Shown: positions 26,115 to 38,774 of the stretch, piece after piece
Numbering within the stretch: the stretch's first letter is position 1
How the letters are laid out: each line of letters opens with the position of its first letter
Source of the DNA: Trachythela sp. YZ-2020
Taxonomy: Eukaryota > Cnidaria > Anthozoa > Malacalcyonacea > Clavulariidae
NCBI GenBank assembly: GCA_016169945.1
Contig: JADLSH010000395.1
Location: 4,080,501 to 4,144,500 of the forward strand
Direction of reading: 5' to 3'
Length of the DNA: 64,000 nucleotides
Program-made: the position numbers and the translations under genes
Notes under the pieces: model-generated
What the model saw: only the letters and a program-made list of their open reading frames with translations
The model's database searches: none
What the model was told of the DNA's origin: nothing

Positions 26115-26726
26115 CCGGGTGGGGCAAAAACAAGTACGACTGTTTGATATAGTATAACTTAAAAACTAAAAGAGCTATTACACTTAAACAAGTTGCTTTG
26201 CATTCAGCGATGTCTAACTTAAATGTTATGTGCCATGTGCATTTTCATGCAATATTGACCGAGATAGTTGCGTTTAAACTTGAGTAAACATTTTTGGAAG
26301 TGTCGAGAATTAGCTAAAAATGGCCTATTAAATAATTTGATAACCATTAGCATTTTACGCAAGTATTCGTTTCAATGAAGTGAAGTTGAAGTTAGAAGGC
26401 CAAATGTTAGAATAAAAGAGCATATCTATTCAAGAAACATTTCTAACTTCAACTTCAATTCATTTAAATAATATTTACGATAAAATGGTAACGGTTATCA
26501 AATTAGTTTAATAGGCCGTTTTTAGCTCATTCTCGACAGTTCCAAAAGTGTTTAGTCAAGTTTAAACGCAGCTATCTCAGTCAATATTGCCTAAAAATGC
26601 ACATGGCATATATCAAAATTTAAGTTAGACATCGCTGAATGCAAAGAAACTTGTTTAAGTGTAATAGCTCTTTTAGGTTTTAAGTTGTACTAAATCAAAC
26701 AGTCGTACTTTTTTTGCCCCACCCGG
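26115..26726. mobile_element. Long palindromic (foldback) element flanked by TA, about 612 bp
   Basis: The ends CCGGGTGGGGCAAAAA and its complement are flanked by TATA on both sides. Pairing continues deep inward: GTACGACTGTTTGAT, AGACATCGCTGAATGCAAAG-like and CGAGAATTAGCTAAAAATGG-like words on the left all have complements on the right, so most of the element folds on itself with arms of about 250-300 bases. No coding potential. Its right end lies 14 bp from the stop codon of RWDD3, so RWDD3 transcripts must run into it or end at its edge. Confidence 0.8.
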
Positions 26727-26740
26727 TATATATTATTGTG

Positions 26741-27733
26741 TTACTTGGTTATTATATCTTTTACATAAGTTTGGTAAATATCAACTAATCCATGATTTTG
26801 AAATATCTGTTGAAATTCTTTCAAACTTGTACATTCAAGTAACTGAAATCCACTGGCAATGCTGCAATACAAAGATAAGCAAGTTAAAACCACTTCAACA
26901 TTCTGAGTGAGCGATTAAATGCTTCTCACCAACATTCATGGCATATAACTGTTAATTATAATTACGGCTCATTTACTGTAATAAAAATGAAATAAAAGGA
27001 CCTACCTCTTCTGAGAAGTATTTTCTACTTGACACAAAACATCCATCATTCTTTCCTTGCAAGCTCTTCCTCCTGAATCAACATCAACTGTACATGTTCT
27101 GACACGTTTTAAATATTGATTGATATCTGATCTCAATCCTTCGATTATTTCAAAAATATGCTTTTCCCAGAACAAAATACAGCCATTTAGATCGAGTTCT
27201 TTGATCCAATTCGAAATCGTCTTTAAATATTTCTTACGTGATCTCATATGGTCAAACCTCAACACACAAATGTACATCTTATCATCTTTTAATTTTGTAC
27301 TTTTGGTGCTGACTGGAAATTCGGTTTGAAGACATATTTGTGATATTTTATCCTGTAACCATTCTACAAGCTTTAAAACTATTGGTTCTGAAAATTGCAC
27401 CAAACATTCATTTGCGTAGACTCGCAATAAGTTCTGTATTTCGGCTGTCTTCTTTCTTATTAGCTGCGTAGATAAAACCGATATTTCTGGCAAAGAATTC
27501 GGGTAATTTTTGTTAAGTGAAACACTGAGCGTCGTTTCAGTATTTTCAGAGGGAATCTTGACGGACAATTGCAAAATGTCTATCTTCCCTTCTACCAAAT
27601 TACGGCAGGATGATTCAATATCTGTATCAAGTAGACTTCCATTAACAAGAAACTCGTCCTTGCCACAAAAAATCGAATCAAGCACTTTAAGTTCGTCGGA
27701 AATAAGCTGAACCCGCTCCTCAATGTCCGCCAT
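26741..27733 (-). CDS. RWDD3: RWD domain-containing protein 3 (RWDD3/RSUME-like), 282 residues
   Basis: Two exons on the minus strand: 27733-27006 (ATG to donor gtaggt) and 26861-26741 (acceptor TTTGTATTGCAG, stop TAA). The phases agree (two bases plus one). Residues about 5-120 form an RWD fold: LKVLDSIF near the start and YPNSLPEISVLS in the middle, the usual YPxxxP signature. Residues about 150-240 are the DUF1115-like half found in RWDD2/RWDD3, with LRFDHMRSRKKYLKTISNW and VDVDSGGRACKERMMDVL, both strongly RWDD3-like. Vertebrate RWDD3 is about 267 residues and enhances SUMO conjugation through UBC9; that role is taken from the family. The start codon lies 265 bp from that of DYNC2LI1 on the other strand. 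Confidence 0.85.
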
Positions 27734-27998
27734 TTTGCATTTTTCTCAAATGTAAATTTACTCCACTGATTTGCTCCCTTCCATCAAACGCATACCCCGA
27801 AAGCTGCCGAAAGTAGCAAAACCGTAGCGACCATTTCCCGATTAGTGACGAGAACATAGTTTGGGGTATGCTTTTACCATTTTGTTTTGTAGGTATACAT
27901 GACAACAAAAATATCATGGAGAAATTAATAGTAAACGAGTTGTGTATTTCTGTGGTTTGATTTGTTTAAAATTTCTTCAATATAGAAATAAAAGTGCG
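27734..27998. promoter_or_regulatory. Probable shared divergent promoter of RWDD3 and DYNC2LI1
   Basis: Only 265 bp separate the two start codons, which point away from each other, so both 5' untranslated regions and promoters must fit here or overlap. No TATA box at a convincing place and no X-box motif that I would vouch for. The inference rests on spacing alone. Confidence 0.5.
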
Positions 27999-30900
27999 AT
28001 GTCCGAAAAGAGGTAGGAAATTTTGAAGCGTCCGAAGTGCCAAGCCCTACAAATATTCTACAGTTTGACTTAGTACAAATTTAATATAATAGTAATACAG
28101 TACAAATTTTTATTTTGTTGTTCAACTACTCAATTATCACTTATATTTCATAATTTAAAAGTAATGTTAGTATATTTTAACTTAGGTCTGAAAGGTCCTT
28201 GTGGGATATTGCCATTGACATAAGAAATGACAATGCAAATAAGAATGGTATGGTATTTTGTACTATATAGTAATCAACTGACCACTGTCGTTTAACCTAA
28301 AAAAGGGCATGTACATTATGTATGGGTGGCATGGCCCTCCAAAAAGTCAGTGAAGTCTGTTGAAGAGCTCGCCTGGAAATTATCCATGGGGATCATTTCC
28401 CAGTGTTCCATGCTGCTGGTTTGAATGAAATATTGTGTTAAGGCAGTTAAGCCACCTGACTATAAAGTCTATATGCCCCAGCTTATATATATATATATAT
28501 ATATACAATGCAGTAGGTTTACTCACTACTAAAGAGAAAGAGTGTTCTTACAACATATAGTTTAGAGATTATTATAGTTTTTAACCCAAAAAAAAACTGG
28601 CAAATATGCTTGTTTCCATCTGTAAAAGGCAGATCAGGCAGAATCATCAGGCAGAACATCGGGGCAGAATCAAAAACTCCTTTGATGATTCTTGTATTTG
28701 AACAGTTCGTTGCTTGCAGACAAGTTTAGGTAAGCTAAAACTGAATATATGATCAAAGCGCATGTGTCTGAGTATTGTACCACGCGCTGGGTGAGGGTGC
28801 AAGAGTATGGTGTATAAATACGGTCAGTTATCTAGATCGCGCACGTTGCGCGCTCGACGAGCGTTGAGCAAACAAACATGCATATCTATATATATATATA
28901 TATATATCCTATGCTGAACTCTTTATGGACGAACCATCTTGAGTGATCAATGCTTTTGCTGTGTTATATATCTTTGGTTTTAAGCTAGGAAGTGGATATT
29001 TGTCTGTGACCAGATACTAAGCGCAAACACCATTTGTTTGCCCACAACTATTTTCCTCGTTCTTTCAACATACTAAAACGATGCCACATAAATTTCTATA
29101 GTTTTCAAGCAAATCCTCAGTAATTGAGTGGACTCCTTGCAAGCACTCTCACATATAGGTTAGAATCCCCAGCTTAGAAAAAGGGAGAAAAAACGAGTTC
29201 CTGCAAATAGGGGACCTACTCAGTTAGGGTTAGTGAAGGTGTTGGGAGTGGGCAAGAATCAGGTTTTATTGTCTGAAACAACCTGACCATTTGAATGAAC
29301 CAATTGAATTAAATAGCCAAAGCTTGAGGGTTTCTGTGACTGGACAAATAACAATTTTGTTATGCTATGTACAATGGGTTAGATAGCTCATTGCTTTTGT
29401 CCACTCTGTATAAATTTGCTATTTTTTGAACTTATCAACCTGACTACAAGAGCTTTCGACTGATTTATGTCAGTCGATAATGTAATTTAAATTTTGCTAA
29501 ATATAAAATGAAATTATGGCAATATAGCATACCGGTTGTGCTGTGACATGCACAGAAGAATGATTTTGTGTCTGACACTTTCAGAACTTAATTGTCTCGG
29601 CCATGAACAAACATTGTTTGGAATGTTTGAAACAATTTTTTACATTCAGTGTGTGGTACATGTGCTTGTAGCGTTTCGTGTGATGTGTGTCATTCACTTC
29701 ACTTTAATGTTGTTCACATGACATTTTTAATTATCCTGATGTTAATTGATCAGAAGACAGTAAAATGCGGTTAATACATTATTGTTCAGCATAATGCATT
29801 TCAGTACCTCAAGGCTTAGAACTACTTTTAAATTTTGTACACCCAGGTGAAAGTGGTGAAAAGATTCCTAATCAACAATCAGAAGAACTGAGCATTTTAA
29901 TCATGGGCAGTAAAGGATCAGTAAGAAATTTATATAAATTTTCTCAGCATACATTTGACAGAGAATTATGTATGACTCTGTTATTAATTTTAAATATTGT
30001 AATTGGTAGGGAAAATCCACAATTGTCCTGAGATTTCTAGACAAGTAAGTTTATTATTTTGTACTTTCTCAGCATAATTTGCTATTTATGGTAACAGTAA
30101 GAGTAAATCACGCTGCAAAAAGTTTTAGAAATATTCATTTTAAACATTATCTGCAACATTACTGAGAAACCCAAAAAAATGTATTTTCAGAGATGAAAAT
30201 CCTAAACCTACGGTTGCCTTAGATTATACATTTGGAAGAAGAGGAAAAGGCCATAACATGGTAATTTGGTGTTTCTGATTTAATTCATTATAAGGCAAGC
30301 TGATTTACAACTGAGTTTAACTATCCTTATACTAAAAAATTAAACTTTGTTTGCCTTGTTTGTGTTTCTGTTTGTTTTTGGTGGATGTACTTATGACACA
30401 AATTCAATCAGACTGTACTACTATTGACAATACTTAATTGACTTGTGGAAGAATTTAATTAGAAAAATTGACTAATTCATTGTGCAACTTAATGCATTTT
30501 TTGAAACCCGGCATTCTACCACACAATAACTATTTTAAATGAGAGTTGTGCATCGGATTGAATTGGGTAAAATCTGAAAAATGATCGACCGGTAGTTTTG
30601 AATCCAGATCCGATCCGACATCAAGAAAACATGCTGATCCGAAAAAAGTCAAACAGAAATTATATGCTTTCCCATCATTCGAGTGTTTCCTATAAAATTC
30701 CCATGTCTCACTAATTCTCAGAACCCATTAACTGGCAGTACCGTACCACTGACGAGTAAAATCGTCTGGCTTTAGACAGAATAAAATACTGAAGTAGGGC
30801 GCATTGCAAGCTTATGGGTTATTGGGACAAGGTAATATAATAAATAGAAGTTTACAAAAAATAACATACCATTATTGGTTTCAAATTAAGACAGTGCCTT

Positions 30901-33900
30901 CATAGAGTTTGATGAGAAGAACTAAATGTGTCTCACTCTTACAGCCTCGCCCATACAAAAATCAGAATTCCAATTGGAATTTGGGACAATTTCCCATTGG
31001 ATTGATGTTTTCTGTCCGAAGCTCAATGAATTCCAATTGGAAAATTTAAATTCCTATTAGAATTTTGGCAAATTTCCGATTCTAGCCCTATAAATTCTAT
31101 TTCCTATTGGAATATATTATTATCATGTATATCCGACACTATATCTTGTTTTTAGCAAAGAGATATTGGTCATATTTGGGAACTTGGTGGAGGGGCATTT
31201 CTTTCAAAGCTTACTGAGGTTCCCTTGAAGGCTGAAACAATCAGGTAACATTATCTTGCTGTATAAAGATTTTTTAGTGCTAATAATTAAGGTACCTTAC
31301 TTTTTTGTGGTCTGGTATTCATGAAAATCGGGCAATCTAATTGGCTAGCTAACAGTACCGGCTGGGAGATCAGGCACGTGTCAGCAGGGACCTTATTGGA
31401 GGGGAGAGACTAGTTAGTAGAGAAGAGGCTTATTGATCTAGCTTACTCTCGAAACATCTAATGATCTCTTTCATAAAGTTCATCCATCTACATCTAGCAT
31501 GGTAACTTACTATAGATCTATATAGGTGCCTTCCCCCCCCCCTCCTTTGAGACCATGTCTTTAAACTAGTTCCTTTATTTGAAGTCCCACTACACTGTTG
31601 GTGTACTAGATGAGTCCTTTTATATTTTCAGGTCAACATCGGTACTTCTTGTTGTAGACTTATCTAAACCAAATGAACTTTGGTACACAATGGAAGTCCT
31701 CTTAAAAACTGTGAGTTTAACTATTGGATACATTTGCAATAACTTGCAAGTGGTTATTAATGTGATATAATAATATCAATCGAATTCTCTTCAGACAAGA
31801 GCTACTGTGGATAAGTTGCTGTCAGATTTAAAGAAGGAAAATTCCAGGTTTGTTTAAATGTGACTTACTTAAGTAGTCTTACTTCTTCTTAAGGACATCT
31901 CACTGATACGGACACCTCTCTATTACGCGTTCTTCGTTAAGAATGTGTTACATACTTCCAGATAGTTACTATAGCGAAGAACGCTCACTATTGAACATAT
32001 TGTTGAACACTTGAACACTGCCTACACTGGAACCACATGTTCCAACTACAACTAAAACTTGGATGCAACAAATATCTCTGACAAAATATGCAACAAAACG
32101 AAACTTAATTTCTGGCTAATGTTGAGAGCAAAGGTGGTGGATGCGATTAGGGCACATAGGGAGGGAAAGGGATTTTCTTATAGCTCGGGTAACTTCCCTG
32201 CCTTGAAAACTCGTGTAAGTTTGGTTGGTTCTCTCCTGTGCTTCGAGAGTTTTTTGGTTGGAGGGGGAACGAGAATCAATCGAAAACCAAAAACTAACCC
32301 TTAGTTGTCGAGCGCGTGTATCGTGAGCCTCTGTCTTGGGTGATTTGGGGAACCACATCGTGTGTAATCGACATGTGAGGAAATGAGGAAATAATAAGTC
32401 GACGAGATAAAGATATTCAGAAAAATAAAGTTTGTGATTTCAAGGAGATAAGTGTGACTACTGCGGACAACGGCACAAGTGGTAGTAATAAGGCCGTGTT
32501 GTATTGAAGGAAGAAGAAAAACTCCAGGTTTGTTTGAGTATTACTTACCTAACTACTGGAACCTCTCCTTATACAGACACTTCTCTATCACACACACACC
32601 TCCATTACGTGACCCACTTCGACGCACATTTGCAAGTCATAATTTCAGTCCAGTGTCATGTTAAAATGATCGGAATAATAAATCGACGTGAGAAGTTCAG
32701 GAAAATAAAGTTTGTGGTTTCAACAAATCAAGTGTGACTACTGTGAACAAGTGTTGCAGTATATGAACTTTATCCAGCATACATGTTCAGCAAGGAAAGA
32801 AATTCGAGGGGCAAATCACTGATTTAAATCTCGTACACCGTCAGAAAAATCACAAAAAAATTCAAAAAATCACGAAAAAATGAACAAACGAGGCAACCAA
32901 CTCAATTCTGTAGTATTAGTGTTATAATGTGCAATATTAACATGTATTAATGTACATTATAACTGTATTGAGTTTATTGCCTTCTTTCACCGAAGACATA
33001 GGAAAGTAGCGATCGGCTGTCTGCAAGGCCTTGAAAATCCATGAAACAAAACCAGTACAGCTGAGGAACCCGGGCAGGCCATGAAGAACAGTGTCAACAA
33101 CCACCATTCCCTGTCCGCGCTGCCAGAGTGTGCCGCGGGCACAAATTAGACTGACCAGCCACACCCACGACACCCGACCAACTCAACTTATGGATGACTA
33201 GAATCTAGATGGTCTTCATCGTTCCGACGGTCGAACAACATGCATGCCATAAAATAATTTATGCACCGTTCTTATTCATGTATATTAATAAATGTCAAGA
33301 CTTAAACTCTTTTTTAATACATATGAACATAATTAAACTATATATTTGTAAATAAATTTACCGATTTTAACTTTACTTACTAAAAAGAATGAATAAGAGT
33401 TTCTCAGTTGATAACTTTATTTAAGGTAAAATAAATTACTGTTTCTCTGTATTGTAATATATTTTGATTGTATAATGAGTGATAACGTAGAAAATCGTAC
33501 AGCTTAAATAATCGTGCCAGTAAAATATGTTAATTTATGTATTTATGGAACAGCCTGGTTCAGGAGATTCAAGACGAATCCTGGAAACGATTTGGAGAAA
33601 ATCATGCGGTGAGTTGATTTTGGTCACGGACCAAATAAGTTTTAACTAATATTTTGCTTTCACAAATTGAGTGTTTCTTTTTACAACCATTATTTTAACA
33701 ATTAGTTCGACAAGATTTAACGAAATGTTTTATAAAACCTTATGAAATGTTTCTTTAATTCAACCAAAATTGGTCGACAAATGATTACCTATAGCAAGTT
33801 ATAATTATCTATATTTTACTTTCAGGATAAATCTTTCCTTAATCCATTTCCAATTCCACTTGGAATCGTGGGAACGAAGTACGATATTTACCAGGTAAGA

Positions 33901-36900
33901 GCGTTTTCTGCAAGACGTGTCTGTGTCTGCCTCGTACCCAGGCGCGATAATAGGGGATACATGAAGTATGGCAGTATCGCAATGGATGAGCTACGCGCGA
34001 AGGGCCTGTTGGGAAGAGTGCATCCTGGGGAGCATTTCAAGTGCACCCTCCCCAACAGTCCCTTCGCTCATTATTGCAATACTTCATGTAAACTCATCAT
34101 ACGTGCGTCGCTCGTCTCGCTCTTTTCTATACAAAACAACGCTAAATAGTGCTCTGGAGACGCCTGGGTGCGAGGCAGTGTCTATGTCCAGACGATCTGT
34201 TACTTCATTAAGAACGTTTTCCCGTTTAATTATTTAATATTTCGTTTTACTGGTTTGTCACTACATTGTTCTTGTCGTGTAGGATTTTGATCCAGAGAAA
34301 AGAAAGATGATCAGTCGTACTCTACGTTTTATTGCTCATAGCAATGGCGCACACCTACAGGTACTAATTTCGATCAACGTTTTTATATACAGTCTGTCTT
34401 TTACTGGTCGAGAGCCATGATCTATTAGAGGACAGACGCACGGATGACGCCATTGCACTGAAGTAATATTTTTAAGCCAATCACAGCTCTCTTGAGAAGA
34501 ATCCAGGAATGGATTTACTGGGGCAGTGCAGGGGGTGCGCACCCCTCCTAGCCTTGGCCAAGGGGGGTGCAGGAGGGGTGCCAATTCCCATTTCCATATC
34601 ATTTGGTAGGGCATTTATCAAACAAAAATAAAATATTGGGCCATTGGGGGCCTCTTCGACCATCCAGGTAATCTTATTTTACAAACATTTTCTGACAACA
34701 GCCCCTGCCGGGGGTCCTCAGTGATGATGCACTTGGTCGACAGTCACACCCTGCTTTATAACCAGCACCCCCTCCCCTACCCTACCCCACCCTACCCTAC
34801 CAGATCAAGCTGGATCCATCCCTGGAAGAATCACGAGCCAATGGCGTACGTTGTTTTGTATATATCATGGATCACATCAAATGGCGTGTAAATCTCTTTC
34901 CGTCGCGCTTCAAAGCCCCCCAAACTTATATAAAACAAATAGATTTTGTGTATTCAGTTATCGGTACATAGAGAACGTCATAACGTAGTACAACATCAGT
35001 GATTCACTCGCCCCGGCGGCTCGTGAGCCACTCTTTCTCACCACGTTATGACGTCATAATGTACGTATTTCTACAACTGAACAGACAATGATAAATAACT
35101 TTTTATTAATATACATTTGACCTAGCCTTGTCTGCAGTCCATGCAAGCACGGTTATGTATTGTGTATTAGATGCCACAACAGTATTAATTTAGTGGACTG
35201 GACTGGGATTGTGTATCTCTATATTTTTATACATTTACCAACCAAGACGTTTTTTTAAGACTATTAATAATTTACCGACAAAATAACTCTTTGAATAACT
35301 ATAATCTCCGTTTCACCGACTATTTTTGGGAACCCCCCTGTTGGTTGGTTACCTGTTGGTTGGAACCCCCTGTTGATAGGCAATTATAGGTGCCTACTTT
35401 CAAAGCTTTAGATTTACCTAATTGGGCACACACTCAGTTTCATAACCAAAGAGAAAAATAAACCCTTCCGTCTCCTTTATTCATGACCATGTCTTAGTCA
35501 CTGTGAGACAGGCAATTTTCCTGGGAACGATTTTTTCAAATATATCTTGTATTTTGGGCGCAACGTTCAGCTCTGGTTCGGAAGCGCTTCTAAAGCTCAA
35601 ACATTACGTAAAACTTTGCAATTTATATTACGACCAGTGAAACAATGCTGACGTTATCTTGTTCGTTGTTTTTCAAGTATTTTAGCTCCAAAGCAGAAGG
35701 ATTGATAACTCGAACAAGAACATTGTTTGGCAGTTTACTATTCCGTGCAGCAGCAAGGTTATTCTCCACTTGATTTATATTTGTATTCATAACTAAAACT
35801 ATGGCTAGATGATCTGTCGTGGTTTTTGTCTGAAATACCTGAAAAAGATACTTAATCGAGCAACCTGACGAAGCCCCTTCGCTCAAAACGTCGAAGTGCT
35901 TTCATTTAATCTTTTCAAATAGAACACAAACCACGGCTGCTTTCTGTAATACTGATTTATTTGTGAAAAAATAATGCGAATACTTTAATACTAAGTTAAT
36001 TCCGAAACAAAAACCACTGCACCTTATTGTAGAATATACTAACATACGTTTGGTCATGCGACGTGAAAACATGCAACTGTGGTGTATAAAAACGACATTT
36101 TCTGATCTTCGCATTGATTAACTGGTCAGGAGTAATATCTTCAGTATTGCGCAGTGAAATGTTATTAATATGAAGCTAAAAAAGGCGGATTGTTGAATGC
36201 CAGAACCAAGTTTTATATATCACGTGAATTCTTCATATCCTAAGAGTACGTGCAGACCTGGTAATACTTGTACATGAGTAACCTTTTATTTCAATTAGTT
36301 GTGCTCACATTTTTTAAATATCATTATAGTAAAGTTGTTTCGACTGACCACAACAAGCCAATCATAGTGCCAGCTGGTCAAGACACTTTTGCAAGTATCG
36401 GTAGGTTGTACGTGTACTTCGTTACGTACTTCCCAGTATTACTTTAGCCAGAAAAAAATATTGGGTAAAGCCTCATGTACGTTATCTACCCAGCCTTATT
36501 CCACGGACACTTTTTCCCAGCAAAAGAAGGCTTCTCGAGGAAATAAACAGCTCGGTAGAATCATCCATGCAAAAAGCAGGCTTAGTATTGAGTAACAAGA
36601 CGGATATTTTCTTTTTCCAGGTGCTCCACCTGTACCTACGGAAGATTTAGCAAAATTGACTGGGAGGTATAAAACTTTTTTCATGTATTACCTTTGGTGG
36701 AGAAACAGCGAAATATGCTATCGCGGATGAGAAGTTCATCACAGAGACAGAGGATTAGAGCATATTTGTGTTGTGATAAGATTAAAATTCTCGTTGGATT
36801 CTCCGAGGGATTCTCACATGAGATTTTATATATTTTGTCCATTATGGATAAAATGTTCTTTTGAATACAAAGATATTTCCTTGTTTAGACGTCCATATGA

Positions 36901-37765
36901 CTTGTGGAAAGCTGCTTATGCGTCTGTTTTTCCTCCAGAAGTAAGTGATCTATTATATATACGGGTGATTCTGCATTAAAATATCAATTGTAGCATAAAG
37001 TCGACTGTATTAGTATAGATAGGAGAAAAATGTTTTTTTGCACTAACTTATAAACAGTATACCTTTTCAGAGAAAATAATCGCAGGCGTTCGTTAATGTT
37101 GGTTGTCTTTAAGTTTGTTGTTCATTTTTCTTTCAGAACCAGCAAGACGTACTTAAGAATGAAGATATTACCCATAATCCTCATTACGCTGAATCGGCAA
37201 TTGATTCAATGCGTGCACAAAAAGATGAGGTATACTTGATAGATTTTGAGTTTGGAACGCGTAACCTTTAAGGATAGCTTGCTTGAAATCAAGAAGTGAT
37301 CTTTTCAAGCAAGAATCTTAAACGGTTAAATTATATACACGTTACGCTCGTGTTTACAACAACGTCGCACGCTCAAGTTCTTTGGCTATCCTCTTTTTAA
37401 CTACGGATCTATGTATAGGGATTGCGAAGAATCTGACACCTTATTAAGTTCTCCCATGCACTCTGATATTTTTAAGAGGGGGACATATCCCCCTCACTTC
37501 TGCTCTGCCTCCAACCCTCCCCCCCTGATCCGCCGCCTATGCCATGTATAATTTATATGACCTGTATACCTAGAAGTCAACATAGGTTTCACTATCATTT
37601 TTTAAACGTCTTCATACGTCAAAAAGTCTCACAAAAATTAAACATTTCAATATTTACCTCTTTCGTGAATATTTCCTGCAGGAGCTCGAGAGATACAAGA
37701 AACAAGCAGAGAGGAAAGCAAGAATTTCCACTCGTGGCAAAACGACACAGCCTCGAGAAAAATGA
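27999..37765 (+). CDS. DYNC2LI1: Cytoplasmic dynein 2 light intermediate chain 1 (DYNC2LI1)
   Basis: This subunit of the dynein-2 motor supports retrograde intraflagellar transport. Exons: 27999-28012, 28186-28247, 29847-29920, 30010-30044, 30191-30260, 31156-31244, 31632-31710, 31795-31847, 33554-33608, 33826-33894, 34283-34360, then (after a gap) 36330-36400, 36621-36666, 36889-36940, 37137-37229 and 37682-37765 (TGA). Phases agree on each side of the gap. The 14-base first exon encodes MSEK plus two bases. Seen motifs: a P-loop GSKGSGKST at residues 46-54 across a splice, then [54 protein letters not shown], and C-terminal [13 protein letters not shown] and [15 protein letters not shown]. 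Each matches the light intermediate chain 2 family. The exon(s) between residue 226 and [11 protein letters not shown] are not resolved; 35571-35607 ([12 protein letters not shown]) is a candidate. A polyadenylation signal AATAAA lies at 37819-37824. Confidence 0.9.
28505..28740. mobile_element. Decayed Penelope-like terminal repeat in a DYNC2LI1 intron
   Basis: Lies in the intron between 28247 and 29847, next to a TA microsatellite. ACAACATATAGTTTAGAG near 28550 and GCAGACAAGTTTAGGTAAGC near 28717 match the ends seen around 57640-57740. The words AATCATCAGGCAG and TTTGATGATTC are remains, one on each strand, of the ribozyme core described at 57594. The core is damaged (GAAC for GAAAC on the plus strand), so it is a relic. 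Confidence 0.55.
30722..30830. repeat. Short repeat copy of the GAGTAAAATCGTCTGG family
   Basis: Starts AACCCATTAACTGGCAGTAC and ends CTTATGGGTT, so the ends are roughly inverted. The core GACGAGTAAAATCGTCTGGC, TAGACAGA and AAGTAGGGCGCATTG recur at 59675-59776, 61651-61761 and elsewhere. A small non-coding element inside a DYNC2LI1 intron. Confidence 0.7.
33928..34177. mobile_element. Inverted-repeat element in a DYNC2LI1 intron
   Basis: TGCCTCGTACCCAGGCG at the left and CGCCTGGGTGCGAGGCA at the right pair with one mismatch. Inside, GAAGGGCCTGTTGGGAAGAG and CCCCAACAGTCCCTTCGC form a second inverted pair, as do ACATGAAGTATGG and ATACTTCATGT. It starts 34 bp after the donor of exon 33826-33894 without touching it. 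Confidence 0.7.
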
Positions 37766-38774
37766 ACTGAGAAAAAGTTTAAATACAGTCATCAAGAGTA
37801 AAAGACTGAAACAGGTGAAATAAAAACATGGAATGTGTAATATAATTATTAGTCAATATAACTGTAAATAATCGTTTGTATAGGTTATAGGAGACGTTTT
37901 CGATATAATTTTGCACGTTATTTACATAACAGACATGGACACCAAGTCAATTAAGGGCTTGGGCTTGGAACAACAAGTCAATGTGATAATTCCACATAAG
38001 TTATAGAATTTTTAATTTATTCATCAGACATCAGTTATTTATTTTGCAAAATAGATGAAGCTTCAGTTGGTGATTTTACAAATGTAGTGGCTTCATTATG
38101 AATGCTGTATGTCTAAATGTTATACAGCATCGTCAAAAATGAAGTGTCTTTATCAGGGCATGTGGAATATAACGTCATGTGAAATATGCACTCCATGCAG
38201 AAGTAAATATGATTCAATGAAATATGTTTATCCGCAGTATGCATACGCTAATAATATTTAGTATTTTCCTCAGTGAATCTTGCGTAGTAAAAAAGGCACG
38301 CTATAAAAATCACGCTATAAAAATCACCAGGAAAGCGACGCGTTTTCAAATGATCAAGTTATCATCTCATACGCTTAATTAATGTTCAGATCAGTACAGA
38401 GTGGACAAAGCGTCAAACGTTACTCAGACCTTCAACTGGTTACCATAATACATTTTTCTGTTTTTGCCTATATATTTCCTTTAAAGAAAAATATCAAATT
38501 TTAACAGCTACGCTTTGATTGCAGCAACAGATATAACTCACCTGAGTGACCTGACTATAAGACTTTGACTGTCAGGTAAAATGCGCACATGTACGAGTTC
38601 AATGTACGAGTCTGCAAAACAACATGTACCGTACATGTGTGTCAATCAAATATATTGTATTTAATGACGTATATCTACACACTATACTGTATATATAGTC
38701 ATTAACACCTCGGGATTTTACAGCACAAGTGTTGTGCTAATGATATCAATTCTTTTGTTGCAAATTTTGATATA
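37766..38774. other. 3' flank of DYNC2LI1 and intergenic sequence
   Basis: Begins with the short 3' untranslated region and its polyadenylation signal. The rest is AT-rich with no gene or repeat I could delimit. Confidence 0.4.
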
